From: an uncultured SAR116 cluster alpha proteobacterium
Lineage (GTDB): Bacteria; Pseudomonadota; Alphaproteobacteria; Puniceispirillales; Puniceispirillaceae
Assembly: GCA_902625725.1 (NCBI GenBank)
Contig: CACOCY010000004.1
Location: 1-64,000, forward strand
Length of the DNA: 64,000 nt
Direction: 5' to 3'
Shown here: positions 20,110 to 29,620 of the stretch, piece by piece
Layout: each line of letters begins with the position of its first letter
Position numbering within the stretch: the first letter of the stretch is position 1
Position numbers and translations under genes: made by a program
Notes under the pieces: model-generated
Databases searched by the model: none
Seen by the model: only the letters and a program-made list of their open reading frames with translations
What the model was told of the DNA's origin: nothing

Positions 20110-20157
20110 GCTTGACCGAGCAAGCAATTTGAACAACCAGACGGAGATTGTTGTTCA
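20110..20157 (+). ncRNA. Paired hairpins in the rpsO-pnp spacer (candidate pnp leader)
   Basis: Two adjacent stems lie in the 328-base spacer (19954-20281). Stem 1 is GCTTG/CAAGC (20110-20114 with 20121-20125). Stem 2 is TGAACAAC/GTTGTTCA (20130-20137 with 20150-20157), eight perfect pairs with a 12-base loop. Neither is followed by a T run, so they are not terminators. In E. coli a double-stranded structure in the pnp leader is cut by RNase III and then mediates PNPase autoregulation; these stems are in the equivalent place. The rest of the spacer holds no gene that I can see. The pnp Shine-Dalgarno (ACGGAG) lies at its end. Confidence 0.45.
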
Positions 20158-20281
20158 GTTTGATCCCTACTATGAGATTTTAGAATGTTAATTCGAACCC
20201 ATTGTTGCTTCGTTCAAGAAATTATGTACCTCAGTCAGCTATTTGTAAAATGGCTAAAGTAACGAACGAACGGAGTTATTA

Positions 20282-22405
20282 ATGTTCACAATTTACAAAA
20301 AAGAATTTCAGTGGGGAGATAGGACCGTTGTTTTGGAAACGGGAAAAATAGCTAGACAAGCAGATGGCGCGGTTCTAATTTCCATAGGTCAAACCACAGT
20401 TTTATGCACAGCTGTTGCCGCAAAATCTGCAAAGCCTGGACAAGACTTTTTTCCATTAACTGTAAATTATCAAGAAAAAGCGTTTGCTGCAGGCAAAATC
20501 CCTGGTGGCTTTTTCAAACGAGAAGGACGGCCATCTGAAAATGAAACGCTTGTAAGCAGATTAATTGATAGGCCTATAAGACCACTTTTTCCCAGCGAAT
20601 TTAAATGTGAAACACAAGTTATATGTACTGTATTATCACATGATATGGAAAATAATCCTGATATAGTTGCAATGTTAGGTGCTTCTGCTGCTTTGACAAT
20701 ATCTGGTGTTCCATTTTATGGCCCAATCGGAGCAGCTAGAGTGGGGCTTATAGACGATAATTTTGTTTTAAATCCAACAATTACTCAGATGGAAAATTCC
20801 ACGTTGGATTTAGTCATGGCCGGCACTTCAGAGGGCGTATTAATGGTTGAATCTGAAGCTAACGAATTATCAGAAAAAACAATGTTAGAGGCTGTAAACT
20901 TTGGTCACAAGGAAATACAAACAGCAATTAGAGCTATTATTGAACTTGCGGAATCAGCCGCGAAGGAGCCGCGTGAACTTCCGCAGGAGCCAACAGAAAC
21001 TGAGACTGTTAGAAGTTCGTTATCATCTCTAAGAACTGAAGTTGAAAAAGCTTATGCTATTTCTGACAAAACTAACAGACAAAGCTCACTTGCTGCTATT
21101 AGAGAAAAAGCTCTTGAAATTGCAGATACAGACATAGATAGCATTTTAATTGGTGGTATTATGAAAGACCTGGAATCTGACGTAGTGCGTTCTGCTATAT
21201 TAAACACTGGCATACGCATCGATGGTCGAGATACAAAAACAGTGCGCCCGATTGTAGCTGAGGTTGGTTTGTTGCCAAGAACACACGGTTCGGCTTTATT
21301 TACACGAGGAGAGACACAGGCGCTTGCCGTTACTACACTTGGAACAGGTCAGGACGAACAAATTATTGATTCCTTAGAAGGGGAGTCACGTTCAAGATTT
21401 ATGCTTCATTATAACTTTCCACCTTATTCTGTTGGAGAAGCGGGCCGAGTTGGCAGCCCGGGAAGACGTGAAATAGGACATGGAAAATTAGCTTGGAGAG
21501 CCATTAACCCTGTTCTCCCAGAAAAAGAGGAATTTCCTTATACACTTCGAACAGTTTCAGAGGTGACAGAATCAAACGGTTCATCCTCTATGGCGACAGT
21601 ATGTGGAACATCACTTGCATTGATGGATGCAGGAGTTCCACTGAGACGTCCTGTTGCTGGTATAGCAATGGGACTAATAAAAGAGGGAGACTCTTTTGCT
21701 GTTCTGTCAGATATTCTTGGTGATGAAGATCATTTAGGTGATATGGACTTTAAAGTTGCTGGTACAAAAGACGGTATTACTTCACTACAGATGGATATAA
21801 AAATAACATCAATAACTTCCAAGATTATGAAGATTGCATTGGATCAAGCTAAAGAGGGTAGATTGCATATTCTAGGGGAGATGAGTAAGGCGCTTAATTC
21901 TGCAAGAGAAACTTTGTCAGATAGTGCCCCGAAAATCACGACCTTAAAAATTCCGGTTGATAAAATCAGAGATATTATTGGTCCGGGCGGTAAGGTTATT
22001 AGAGAAATATGTGAGCAAACGGGAGCAAAAATTGATATTGAAGATAACGGGACAGTATCCATAGCAGCGTCATCGCAAGTATCTTCTGAGGCAGCAATTA
22101 GTCGCGTTAAGGATATTGTTGCGGAGCCGGAACTTGGTGAAATTTATACCGGGTCTGTGGTAAAAACTGTTGACTTTGGTGCATTTGTAAATTTTCTTGG
22201 TCCTAAAGATGGTCTTGTGCACATTTCTGAAATGCGTGAAGAAAGAGTCGCCAAAACAACTGACGTATGCAAAGAGGGCGACAGCGTTAAAGTAAAAGTT
22301 ATTGGATTTGATGATAGAGGAAAAGTAAAATTGTCAATGAAAAGAGTTGATCAGGAAACTGGCGTTGATCTTGAAGTTACTTCAGATGGTTCAGAAGTTA
22401 ATTAA
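20282..22405 (+). CDS. pnp: Polyribonucleotide nucleotidyltransferase (PNPase)
   Basis: Phosphorolytic 3'-5' exoribonuclease and degradosome component. Domains in order: first RNase PH domain (about 10-215), helical linker, second RNase PH domain (about 310-540, with the active-site region [13 protein letters not shown] and [18 protein letters not shown]), KH domain (about 555-610, [12 protein letters not shown]), and S1 domain (about 622-690, [17 protein letters not shown]). The 707-residue length is normal. The Shine-Dalgarno ACGGAG precedes ATG. The long leader with hairpins suggests post-transcriptional control. The gene ends facing fabI. Confidence 0.97.
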   Translation: MFTIYKKEFQWGDRTVVLETGKIARQADGAVLISIGQTTVLCTAVAAKSAKPGQDFFPLTVNYQEKAFAAGKIPGGFFKREGRPSENETLVSRLIDRPIRPLFPSEFKCETQVICTVLSHDMENNPDIVAMLGASAALTISGVPFYGPIGAARVGLIDDNFVLNPTITQMENSTLDLVMAGTSEGVLMVESEANELSEKTMLEAVNFGHKEIQTAIRAIIELAESAAKEPRELPQEPTETETVRSSLSSLRTEVEKAYAISDKTNRQSSLAAIREKALEIADTDIDSILIGGIMKDLESDVVRSAILNTGIRIDGRDTKTVRPIVAEVGLLPRTHGSALFTRGETQALAVTTLGTGQDEQIIDSLEGESRSRFMLHYNFPPYSVGEAGRVGSPGRREIGHGKLAWRAINPVLPEKEEFPYTLRTVSEVTESNGSSSMATVCGTSLALMDAGVPLRRPVAGIAMGLIKEGDSFAVLSDILGDEDHLGDMDFKVAGTKDGITSLQMDIKITSITSKIMKIALDQAKEGRLHILGEMSKALNSARETLSDSAPKITTLKIPVDKIRDIIGPGGKVIREICEQTGAKIDIEDNGTVSIAASSQVSSEAAISRVKDIVAEPELGEIYTGSVVKTVDFGAFVNFLGPKDGLVHISEMREERVAKTTDVCKEGDSVKVKVIGFDDRGKVKLSMKRVDQETGVDLEVTSDGSEVN

Positions 22406-22428
22406 TTTGAGCAAACCATCTTTTTAAA

Positions 22429-22442
22429 CCAAAAATTTTTGG
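22429..22442. repeat. AT-rich palindrome between convergent pnp and fabI
   Basis: CCAAAAATTTTTGG is a perfect 14-base palindrome in the 73-base gap where pnp and fabI converge. It may act as a weak two-way terminator, but no clear T run follows in either direction, so function is uncertain. Confidence 0.25.
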
Positions 22443-22478
22443 ATTATAATATTGCCAGTTTTTGCGCCTGTGCTTTCA

Positions 22479-23258
22479 TTATTCACTAATTGAAACTCCA
22501 ACATTATTAAAACCGCCGTCTACATAATGGATTTCTCCGGTTACACCGCTTGCAAGGTCCGATATTAAATAACACCCTGCGTTACCCACTTCATATATGT
22601 CTGGATTTCGACCTAGGGGCGAATTTTTTTCACTATGACGAAATATTCCTCGCGCCCCGCTTATTGCAGAACCAGCCAGCGTTTTCATTGGTCCAGCGGA
22701 AAGTCCGTTAACCCTTATGTTTTTCTTGCCAAGATCGACTGCCAAATATCGAACTGAAGACTCCAGTGCAGCTTTTGCAACACCCATCACATTATAATTT
22801 GGAGTAGTTCTTACACCACCGAGATAACTTAGTGTTAGAAGTGACCCACCATCCGGCATCATAGGAAATGAAGCTTGAGCCAACTCTGTGAAAGAAAATG
22901 CAGAGATCAGCATTGTTTTTCTGAAATTTTCTCTTGAGGTATTATAATAAGCACCTCGTAGTTCATTTTTGTCTGAAAAACCTAATGAGTGAACAACAAA
23001 ATCAATTTCACTCCAATGATTTGATAACTCAGTAATTGTTTTTTTTGCCGAATTTTCTTCACTCACATCACATTGAATTAGTAAATCTGATTTAACCGAT
23101 TCTGCTAAGGGTGCAAGACGCCTCTTAAACGCAGGCATTTGATAAGTAAAAGCAAGTTTGGCGCCAAGCTCATGTGCCTGTTTTGCAATACCCCATGCGG
23201 CAGAATTTTCATTTGCGACACCCATTATTAGTCCACGTTTGCCAGATAAAAGGGTCAT
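22479..23258 (-). CDS. fabI: Enoyl-[acyl-carrier-protein] reductase FabI
   Basis: NADH-dependent last step of each fatty-acid elongation cycle. It is an SDR-type protein with the FabI start MTLLSGKRGLIMGVANENS and the catalytic pair Tyr and Lys in YNVMGVAKAALE near residue 156. The frame opens further upstream at 23321, but those 21 residues overlap fabB and are not family-like. With ATG 23258 the spacing to fabB is ten bases and the protein is 259 residues, as expected. It is the last gene of the fabA-fabB-fabI operon. FabI is the target class of triclosan. Confidence 0.95.
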   Translation of the reverse strand: MTLLSGKRGLIMGVANENSAAWGIAKQAHELGAKLAFTYQMPAFKRRLAPLAESVKSDLLIQCDVSEENSAKKTITELSNHWSEIDFVVHSLGFSDKNELRGAYYNTSRENFRKTMLISAFSFTELAQASFPMMPDGGSLLTLSYLGGVRTTPNYNVMGVAKAALESSVRYLAVDLGKKNIRVNGLSAGPMKTLAGSAISGARGIFRHSEKNSPLGRNPDIYEVGNAGCYLISDLASGVTGEIHYVDGGFNNVGVSISE

Positions 23259-23268
23259 TTCTTTCGGC

Positions 23269-24507
23269 CTATATTGATAATTTAGATAGAGCAATGGTGG
23301 CATTAGTGCCACCAAAGCCAAAAGAATTCGAGAGCGCTATGTCTATATTAATGTCGTCAATCAGTTCATCTGCGATAGGCAACTCTCCAATTTCAGGATC
23401 GGGATTGTTAATATTAGCAGATGCAGCGATAAAACTCTTTTTCATCATTAATAATGTGTAGATTACTTCTTGCACCCCCGTGGCCCCAAGAGAATGACCA
23501 GTTAGTGATTTGGTGGACGACAAATAAGGCAAATTTTTCAGTGGCGAAAACACCTCTCTAACAGCCATTAATTCTTTAGAATCGCCTGCCGGTGTAGATG
23601 TGCCATGTGCATTAATATAAACAACATTTCCATGGAGTCCATTACCATCGAACCCTTCTAGGGCTAGCTTCATACATCTAATTGCTCCCTCTCCCGAAGG
23701 TGCTACCATATCAAATCCATCAGAATTGGCACCATATCCAACAATTTCAGCATAAATATTTGCCCCTCTTGCTTTTGCGTGCCCATATTCTTCTAGAACA
23801 AGCATGCCACCTCCGCCTGCAATTACAAACCCATCTCTGTCGATATCATACGCACGGCTCGCATGCTGAGGAGTATCATTATATTTGGACGACATTGCCC
23901 CCATTGCGTCGAATAATGAGGATAACGACCAGTCTAATTCCTCACCTCCACCTGCAAATATAATATCCTGAATTCCAAAACGAATGGCATCTGCACCAGC
24001 TGTTATACAATGAGCAGAAGTTGAACAGGCAGAGGTAATAGAATAATTTAGCCCTTTAATTTTAAAAAAAGTTGCAATACAAGCAGACACTGTAGATGAC
24101 ATGCATCTTGGAACCATATACGGACCAATTCGTTTTGGTCCTTTTTCTCGTGTAATATCTGCAGCATGAATGAGGTTAGCGGTAGACGGACCACCAGAGC
24201 CAGCAATTAATCCAGTGCGTGGGTTAGAAATATCGCTTTCCTCAAGGCCCGAGTCAACAATTGCTTGCTCCATAGATAAAACGGCATACGCAGCTCCATC
24301 CCCCATAAAACGCATTTGTTTTCTGTCAATGTGTTCATTTATATTTATTTTAACCGTGCCTTTAACTTGAGATCGAAATCCAAGTTCGGCATAATCAGGC
24401 GCTGACACGATACCAGAAGTCCCATTTTTTAAAGATTGATAAACTTCATCAGCATTATTTCCAATCGATGAGACAATTCCAATACCTGTAATAACAACCC
24501 TTCGCAT
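23269..24507 (-). CDS. fabB: 3-oxoacyl-[acyl-carrier-protein] synthase I FabB
   Basis: Condensing enzyme needed to elongate unsaturated acyl-ACPs made by FabA. The catalytic Cys-His-His triad is visible: [10 protein letters not shown] near 160, [11 protein letters not shown] near 300 and [14 protein letters not shown] near 330. The 412-residue length is typical. It is two bases downstream of fabA, with GGAGGAT directly before the ATG at 24507, so translation is closely linked. The genes form the alphaproteobacterial fabA-fabB-fabI operon. Confidence 0.96.
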   Translation of the reverse strand: MRRVVITGIGIVSSIGNNADEVYQSLKNGTSGIVSAPDYAELGFRSQVKGTVKININEHIDRKQMRFMGDGAAYAVLSMEQAIVDSGLEESDISNPRTGLIAGSGGPSTANLIHAADITREKGPKRIGPYMVPRCMSSTVSACIATFFKIKGLNYSITSACSTSAHCITAGADAIRFGIQDIIFAGGGEELDWSLSSLFDAMGAMSSKYNDTPQHASRAYDIDRDGFVIAGGGGMLVLEEYGHAKARGANIYAEIVGYGANSDGFDMVAPSGEGAIRCMKLALEGFDGNGLHGNVVYINAHGTSTPAGDSKELMAVREVFSPLKNLPYLSSTKSLTGHSLGATGVQEVIYTLLMMKKSFIAASANINNPDPEIGELPIADELIDDINIDIALSNSFGFGGTNATIALSKLSI

Positions 24508-24509
24508 AA

Positions 24510-25025
24510 TTATCCTCCTGCTCCGAATAGCCCAACGCGAATATCTTCTGCTTCAAACACAGTTTGTCCATCACACAATACTTCACCATCTGCCACACCC
24601 AAAACGAGTTTGCGCAAAATTACCCGTTTCATATGAATATTAAATTTAACTTTTTTAGCACTTGGTAAGATTTGACCAGAAAATTTAACTTTTCCAACTG
24701 AGATAGCTCGCCCTCTCCCTAAACCTCCGGCCCAACCCAAATAAAAACCAACTAGTTGCCATAATGCATCCATTCCCAGACAACCAGGCATTACTGGATC
24801 ATTTTCAAAATGACACTCGAAAAACCAAAGTTTGGGATTAATGTCGAACTCAGCTATAATTTCACCTTTATCAAAATTTCCACCATTGTCCGATATGGAG
24901 GTGATTCTGTCACACATGAGCATTGGGGGCATTGGTAATTGTGGGTTTCCGACGCCAAATAACTCTCCTTTCGCGCATGAAATTAATTCTTCATAAGAAT
25001 AGCTTGATTTTTGGGTCACTTTCAT
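24510..25025 (-). CDS. fabA: 3-hydroxydecanoyl-ACP dehydratase/isomerase FabA
   Basis: Dehydrates 3-hydroxydecanoyl-ACP and isomerises the double bond, starting anaerobic-type unsaturated fatty-acid synthesis. The catalytic His is in [20 protein letters not shown] (near residue 70-90), and the Asp lies in [11 protein letters not shown]. Length 171 is normal. It is the first gene of the fab operon. In many alphaproteobacteria the iron regulator irr precedes it; here the next gene upstream is the SH3 protein on the same strand, 79 bases away. Confidence 0.96.
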   Translation of the reverse strand: MKVTQKSSYSYEELISCAKGELFGVGNPQLPMPPMLMCDRITSISDNGGNFDKGEIIAEFDINPKLWFFECHFENDPVMPGCLGMDALWQLVGFYLGWAGGLGRGRAISVGKVKFSGQILPSAKKVKFNIHMKRVILRKLVLGVADGEVLCDGQTVFEAEDIRVGLFGAGG

Positions 25026-25104
25026 AAAGGTTCCTTTTCACTCATTAAAAGAGGTTCAAGCATACTATTTTTTGAACATTTTGTAATTGTTTTTCCAAAT
25101 TAGC

Positions 25105-25701
25105 TTAGTTCAAAACTTCGTTCTCCAACAATCCCCAGAATGCGTCCCGTTTTATCCATCCCTTTAATTCAGGATGAGCTACTTTGCAATATTGAGGTTT
25201 ACAATATTGTAATTCCATTAGCACATTTTTTTCAACGTAACCCACTAATTTTGAATTGTCTTCGACTGATTTATACACCTCTGTCACTCTTTCGGTTATC
25301 AGGGCTGTCCTTCTACCAGTTAATAACTTTGTATGCATCCAGCCAGTAACACCATCATGGTCAATAACTTTTCGCCACACTTCATATTCTGCAATAACTT
25401 TTAGCGGAAGACCTTTTTGTTGGTAAACCCACGCAATAGGGTACTCGTTTCCTGGCCCAACCCGCATATTTGCTTTATCTGACTTAAGAGACAAAAATCT
25501 AGGAACCTCATATCCAGACCCACGAACAACTACTCTAATATCTTGTGCAAAAACAGCACTCTTATTATTAAATTCTTTTGTCAGAACACCGAATATTGTA
25601 ATTACAAATATGATAATTAAAGCCAATCTATAACCAATTTGCATCGAAATATGAAAAGATAAATATATTTTGTTCAATAGAGGATTTTTTTTACATAGCA
25701 T
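25105..25701 (-). CDS. Exported SH3-domain protein
   Basis: Probable periplasmic protein with bacterial SH3 repeats; its exact role is unknown. A hydrophobic segment (about residues 22-40, RLALIIIFVITIFGV) is a signal peptide or anchor. It is followed by the conserved core PRFLSLKSDKANMRVGPGNE, a second block GLPLKVIAEYEVWRKV and GWMHTKLLTGRRTAL, then a second SH3-like unit ending in GWIKRDAFWG. An internal Met at codon 20 (25644) could be the true start, as it gives a more normal signal peptide. It is divergent from the 2-hydroxyacid dehydrogenase, a pairing seen in other alphaproteobacteria. Confidence 0.85.
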   Translation of the reverse strand: MLCKKNPLLNKIYLSFHISMQIGYRLALIIIFVITIFGVLTKEFNNKSAVFAQDIRVVVRGSGYEVPRFLSLKSDKANMRVGPGNEYPIAWVYQQKGLPLKVIAEYEVWRKVIDHDGVTGWMHTKLLTGRRTALITERVTEVYKSVEDNSKLVGYVEKNVLMELQYCKPQYCKVAHPELKGWIKRDAFWGLLENEVLN

Positions 25702-25877
25702 GTTATTTTTTTGCCAATATTTGATACATAAAAAAATTAAATCTAGACGCAGGTATAAAGCAAATTTAAAGTAAATTTGGTGGGTAAAATTTAATTTTTT
25801 TGAAATAGTATAGCAGAAATGTACATTATAATGCGAGTATCTTCTATATTTAAAGAAATATATAAGGTTTAAAGAGG

Positions 25878-26855
25878 ATGAAAACCAAAATTATTCTAAC
25901 ACGGAGGCTGCCAGATACGGTTGAAACGCGTATGCGAGAGTTATTTAATGCAACGTTGAACGAATCCGATCAGCCATTTAGTGAGATGCAATTAGTAGAA
26001 GCTGTAAAAACCGCCGATGTTTTGGTTCCAACGGTTACAGATGACCTAAATGCCTCTGTTATAGAGCAGTCAGGGCCGCAATTAAGATTAATTGCGTCTT
26101 TTGGAACGGGTGTTGACCATATTGATCTTAAAGCAGCACGAAAAAAAGGTATAACTGTAACTAATACCCCTGGAGTTCTGAGTGAAGATACCGCAGATGT
26201 CGCGATGGCACTAATTTTGGCGGTGCCAAGGAGAATTGTTCAGGGAGACACAAAAATTCGTTCTGGTCAGTGGGATGGGTGGTCTCCAACAGGAATGCTT
26301 GGTCACCGGATAAATGGAAAGCGGCTAGGCATTATTGGCATGGGTTCAATTGGGCAAGCAATTGCGAGAAGAGCAAAAGCGTTTGGAATGTCAATTCACT
26401 ATCACAATAGAAAAGCCGTTCATCCATCTACAGAGGCGGATTTAGAGGCCACTTATTGGGAGACTGTTGAGCAAATGCTTCCCCGGGTGGATATCATTTC
26501 TGTCAATTGTCCAAGTACACCAGCAACGCATCATCTTCTGAATGCTGAGAGATTAAGTCTTTTACCTTCGCATTCATACTTAGTAAATACAGGTAGAGGA
26601 GATGTTATAGACGAACTAGCTTTACTGGATTTGTTGAAAGAAAAGAAAATTGCTGGAGCCGGCCTGGATGTATATGAACATGAGCCAGTGGTTACGTCTG
26701 CACTTATAGATTTGCCCAATGTGGTATTGCTTCCACATATAGGTTCAGCAACTATTGAGGGCAGACATGCAATGGGAGAAAAGGTTATCATAAATATTCA
26801 AACTTTTTTTGATGGTCATACACCTCCAGATAGAGTGGTTCCTGCAATGCTTTAA
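25878..26855 (+). CDS. D-2-hydroxyacid dehydrogenase (glyoxylate reductase-like)
   Basis: NAD(P)-dependent reductase of 2-oxo acids. The Rossmann motif is LGIIGMGSIGQAIARRAKAF near residue 150. The catalytic Arg, Glu and His are in NTGRGDVID, DVYEHEP and LLPHIGSAT. Length (325) is normal for the GyaR/GhrB group. AGAGG precedes the ATG, and TATAAT lies upstream in the 176-base divergent region. Similarity of the family makes the exact substrate (glyoxylate, hydroxypyruvate, others) impossible to call. Confidence 0.88.
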   Translation: MKTKIILTRRLPDTVETRMRELFNATLNESDQPFSEMQLVEAVKTADVLVPTVTDDLNASVIEQSGPQLRLIASFGTGVDHIDLKAARKKGITVTNTPGVLSEDTADVAMALILAVPRRIVQGDTKIRSGQWDGWSPTGMLGHRINGKRLGIIGMGSIGQAIARRAKAFGMSIHYHNRKAVHPSTEADLEATYWETVEQMLPRVDIISVNCPSTPATHHLLNAERLSLLPSHSYLVNTGRGDVIDELALLDLLKEKKIAGAGLDVYEHEPVVTSALIDLPNVVLLPHIGSATIEGRHAMGEKVIINIQTFFDGHTPPDRVVPAML

Positions 26856-26869
26856 ATTTTGCAAAATTT
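26854..26869. repeat. AT-rich palindrome between convergent genes
   Basis: AAATTTTGCAAAATTT is a perfect 16-base palindrome overlapping the stop of the dehydrogenase gene, in the 29-base gap before the end of the minus-strand MoeB-like gene. It could form a weak bidirectional terminator. Such palindromes arise often by chance in AT-rich DNA. Confidence 0.25.
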
Positions 26870-26884
26870 CAAAAGTTTTAAAAT

Positions 26885-27649
26885 CTATTCAGAGCAAATT
26901 GTACATCCTTGTTTTTTTGTAATACGGATAGATTCAAAGTTTCCTGAATATCCGTCAAACAAGGTTAACTTGTTTATAGAAGTTTTCCCTGCTTTTGTGA
27001 TCCATTTAATTGTCTCTAAAGATTGTAAATTACCAATAATGCCTGTTATTGGAGAAATAATACCGGCTTGAGCACAATTTGATACTTGAGTCGTCTTTAC
27101 ATTCTCTGTAAACAGACATTTAAAACAAGCGGATTCTTCGTAACCTTCTATCCCGGCCATAAAAGTTGCTATTTGCCCATCAAATCGAACAGCACCCCCA
27201 AAAATATGTGGAACCTTCGTTAAAAAACTGGCTTTTGCAGCAGTAATTCTGGTGCTAAATTGATCAGTGCAGTCTACCAATACGTCGCAATCTGCTAGAA
27301 TCTCGACGAGCAAGGCCTCATTTATCGTCTGCTGTTTTATTTTTACCAGAACATCAGAATTGATGTCCTCAACAAAGCGCTGAGCATGTAATGTTTTTGG
27401 CTGTCCAACGTCTTGTTCGCGATAAATAAACTGTCTATTTAGATTGCTTAAATCTATAGTGTCATTGTCACATATTATAAGCTCGCCTATACCAGCAGCG
27501 GCTAAATTTGCGATTACAGAAGAACCCAATCCCCCAGCCCCTAATATGACAACTTTGGACGAAAGTAAAAGTTTTTGACCATCCTCGTCAATTTCCGGCA
27601 TCACTAATTGTCGGGCATATCTATAAAGTTGTTTTTCTGTTATCATCAT
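26885..27649 (-). CDS. MoeB/ThiF-type sulfur-carrier adenylyltransferase
   Basis: E1-like enzyme that adenylates the C-terminal Gly-Gly of a small sulfur carrier (MoaD in molybdopterin or ThiS in thiamine synthesis). The nucleotide motif VVILGAGGLGSSVIANLAAA lies near residue 33, followed by DNDTIDLSNLNRQFIY. Zinc ligands are two CxxC pairs, CFKC near 188 and CTIC at the C-terminus. Length (254) fits MoeB/ThiF without a rhodanese domain. No carrier or MoaE gene is adjacent, so the pathway is open. It is 15 bases after dut on the minus strand, the common alphaproteobacterial coaBC-dut-moeB order. Confidence 0.88.
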   Translation of the reverse strand: MMITEKQLYRYARQLVMPEIDEDGQKLLLSSKVVILGAGGLGSSVIANLAAAGIGELIICDNDTIDLSNLNRQFIYREQDVGQPKTLHAQRFVEDINSDVLVKIKQQTINEALLVEILADCDVLVDCTDQFSTRITAAKASFLTKVPHIFGGAVRFDGQIATFMAGIEGYEESACFKCLFTENVKTTQVSNCAQAGIISPITGIIGNLQSLETIKWITKAGKTSINKLTLFDGYSGNFESIRITKKQGCTICSE

Positions 27650-27664
27650 AGATTTTTTTGCTTT

Positions 27665-28114
27665 CTAACCTGTCGAGCCAAATCCCTTTGATCCTCTCTT
27701 AGTCTTATTAAGTGTTGAGACCACACTAAGTTTGGCTTTTGTGATAGGGGAGAAGATCATTTGTGCAATTCTTGATCCGCGTTCTATTATAAAATTATCT
27801 TGGCTTAGGTTTATCAAAATAATTTTAATTTCGCCTCGATAATCGCTGTCAATAGTGCCAGGTGAATTTAAGACAGTAATGCCATAATTGTAAGCGATTC
27901 CAGAACGAGGTCTTATTTGCGCCTCCATGTTTGGTGGGAGATCTATTTTAAGTCCGGTAGGTATTAAAACTCGCTCCAGCGGACATATCTTTACCGGCTG
28001 AGTTAATGCTGCAAATAGATCTAAACCTGCCGCTCCCTCTGTTTGATAGCTAGGAATGGGCAGATTTTTTGCGTGGCTAAGAATTTCAATATTAATGTTT
28101 ATTAGAGAGTTCAT
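27665..28114 (-). CDS. dut: Deoxyuridine 5'-triphosphate nucleotidohydrolase
   Basis: Hydrolyses dUTP to dUMP, keeping uracil out of DNA and feeding dTMP synthesis. The five trimeric dUTPase motifs are in order: GAAGLDLFAA, RPRSGIAYNYG, GITVLNSPGTIDSDYRGEI, RIAQMIF and RGSKGFGSTG. I place the start at ATG 28114 (MNSLININIEIL), giving 149 residues; the longer frame from 28150 adds a non-family peptide. This start overlaps the coaBC end by 23 bases, suggesting translational coupling. Confidence 0.95.
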   Translation of the reverse strand: MNSLININIEILSHAKNLPIPSYQTEGAAGLDLFAALTQPVKICPLERVLIPTGLKIDLPPNMEAQIRPRSGIAYNYGITVLNSPGTIDSDYRGEIKIILINLSQDNFIIERGSRIAQMIFSPITKAKLSVVSTLNKTKRGSKGFGSTG

Positions 28115-29585
28115 ATGACTTCTTATTGTTGAATAGAGAAAAATAATCACTAATTTTACGAGTTAGTTTTTTTGCAATTTCAGTTTTGCTGTCAGCGCCC
28201 CAATATTGGTTCTCCGTTTTCGAAACAAAAAAGATTTCATTTCGCTCAGAATTGAACACTGAGGCATTAGACTGTAAAATAGGGTTTGCTAAAATCCAAT
28301 CTGCGTTTTTCTCTTTTCTCTTATTTGTCGCGTGTATCTCTAAATCATCTGTTTCTGCTGCAAAACCTATGACAAGCTTAGGTCTTGATGGATGATGTCC
28401 AATCCATGACAAAATATCCAACGTTTCTGTTAGAGCAAGATGAGGGGTTATTTGTTCCGATTTCTTCAATTTTTTGTTTTCTGCTCGAATTGGTTTCCAA
28501 TCAGCAATAGCTGCGGCGCAAATCACACAATCTACGTCTAATTCTCTTTCGCAAGCCGTTTTCATCTGTTCAGCCGTATCAATCTTTATAAGACGAATTC
28601 CGCTTGGCGCCTCTATATTAACTGGTCCTGATATAAGGCAGACTGACGCTCCAGCTGCAGCGCAGCTAGCCGCTATCGCATATCCCTGCTTTCCAGAAGA
28701 GCGGTTACCAATAAATCGAACTGGGTCAATTGGTTCAAAGGTTGGACCTGCGGTTATCAGTATCCGGACGCCGTTTAGTGACTTGAATTTAGGCATATTA
28801 TTATTTATTTTCAGATTTTTTTGTTTTTTCTGAAGTGCTTTTTGTATTTCCGAAACAATAAATACCGTGTCAGCAAATCTTCCTGATCCGGTTTCTCCAC
28901 AAGCAGTATTGCCTTCATCAGGTCCAATAAAGTTTAAACCTCTTTTTAGCAGAGCATTACAATTTTCTTGCGTTGCAATATTTGACCACATATGAGGATT
29001 CATTGCGGGTGCAACGTAGATCGGGGAATCTGTTACAAGACAAACGGTACTAGCAAGGTCATCGGCCAAGCCATTTGCTAATTTACCTATAAAATTTGCA
29101 GTTGCTGGAGCAACTAGAATTAAGTCTGCTCTTCGGGCAAGTTGAATATGACCCATTTCTTGTTCATCTGTAAAGTCAAATATATCCGAATAAACTTTAT
29201 TACCAGTAAGGGCAGTTACGGATAAGGGCGTAATAAATTGTTTTGCAGCTGCAGTCATCACAGAGGTTATTGATAGATTAAATTCTCGCAATCTTCGAAT
29301 AAGTTCAAGTGATTTATATGCGGCAATTCCACCGGTAATAATGAGTAATATTTCTGGTTTCTTTTTTTCGTTAATAAAACTAATTTGTAAGTTATATGGG
29401 TCAAGATGAAATCCAAACTGAGGAGCTATTTTAGATAATTTCTGAGCTTGACTCAAAGGTAGACGCTCTCGACTTCTGTAATTGCTTAAAGCACTGGGGC
29501 CAACACCAAGCAATTTTTGAAGTTTTTCAGCTCCACCAAAGGCATTAATTAAATAGTTAAGCGTATCTTGATAATTCATTTTCAC
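28092..29585 (-). CDS. coaBC: CoaBC with an N-terminal helix-turn-helix domain
   Basis: Bifunctional phosphopantothenate-cysteine ligase (CoaB) and phosphopantothenoylcysteine decarboxylase (CoaC) of coenzyme A synthesis. Residues about 8-70 form a Cro/YdaS-like helix-turn-helix (FGGAEKLQKLLGVGPSALSN then YRSRERLPLSQAQKLSKI), which is not part of ordinary CoaBC. CoaC starts near residue 78 (ILLIITGGIAAYKSLELI) with APAMNPHMW and the active-site Cys in NTACGETGSGR. CoaB starts near 270 (ILITAGPTFEPIDPVRFIGN) with CAAAIADWKP. No ATG, GTG or TTG lies between the two parts, so the fusion appears real. The total is 497 residues against about 400 usual. Confidence 0.95.
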   Translation of the reverse strand: MKMNYQDTLNYLINAFGGAEKLQKLLGVGPSALSNYRSRERLPLSQAQKLSKIAPQFGFHLDPYNLQISFINEKKKPEILLIITGGIAAYKSLELIRRLREFNLSITSVMTAAAKQFITPLSVTALTGNKVYSDIFDFTDEQEMGHIQLARRADLILVAPATANFIGKLANGLADDLASTVCLVTDSPIYVAPAMNPHMWSNIATQENCNALLKRGLNFIGPDEGNTACGETGSGRFADTVFIVSEIQKALQKKQKNLKINNNMPKFKSLNGVRILITAGPTFEPIDPVRFIGNRSSGKQGYAIAASCAAAGASVCLISGPVNIEAPSGIRLIKIDTAEQMKTACERELDVDCVICAAAIADWKPIRAENKKLKKSEQITPHLALTETLDILSWIGHHPSRPKLVIGFAAETDDLEIHATNKRKEKNADWILANPILQSNASVFNSERNEIFFVSKTENQYWGADSKTEIAKKLTRKISDYFSLFNNKKSYELSNKH

Positions 29586-29620
29586 AACTCGGTGAATAAT
29601 TCACGTATATGAAATTAACG

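Noticed and set aside
23259-23321. Longer FabI start at 23321
   Set aside because: The extra 21 residues overlap the fabB end in another frame and do not resemble FabI.
22429-26869. AT palindromes at convergent gene ends as a shared terminator family
   Set aside because: Two perfect palindromes occur at convergent ends, but neither has T runs and such palindromes are common by chance in this AT-rich sequence.
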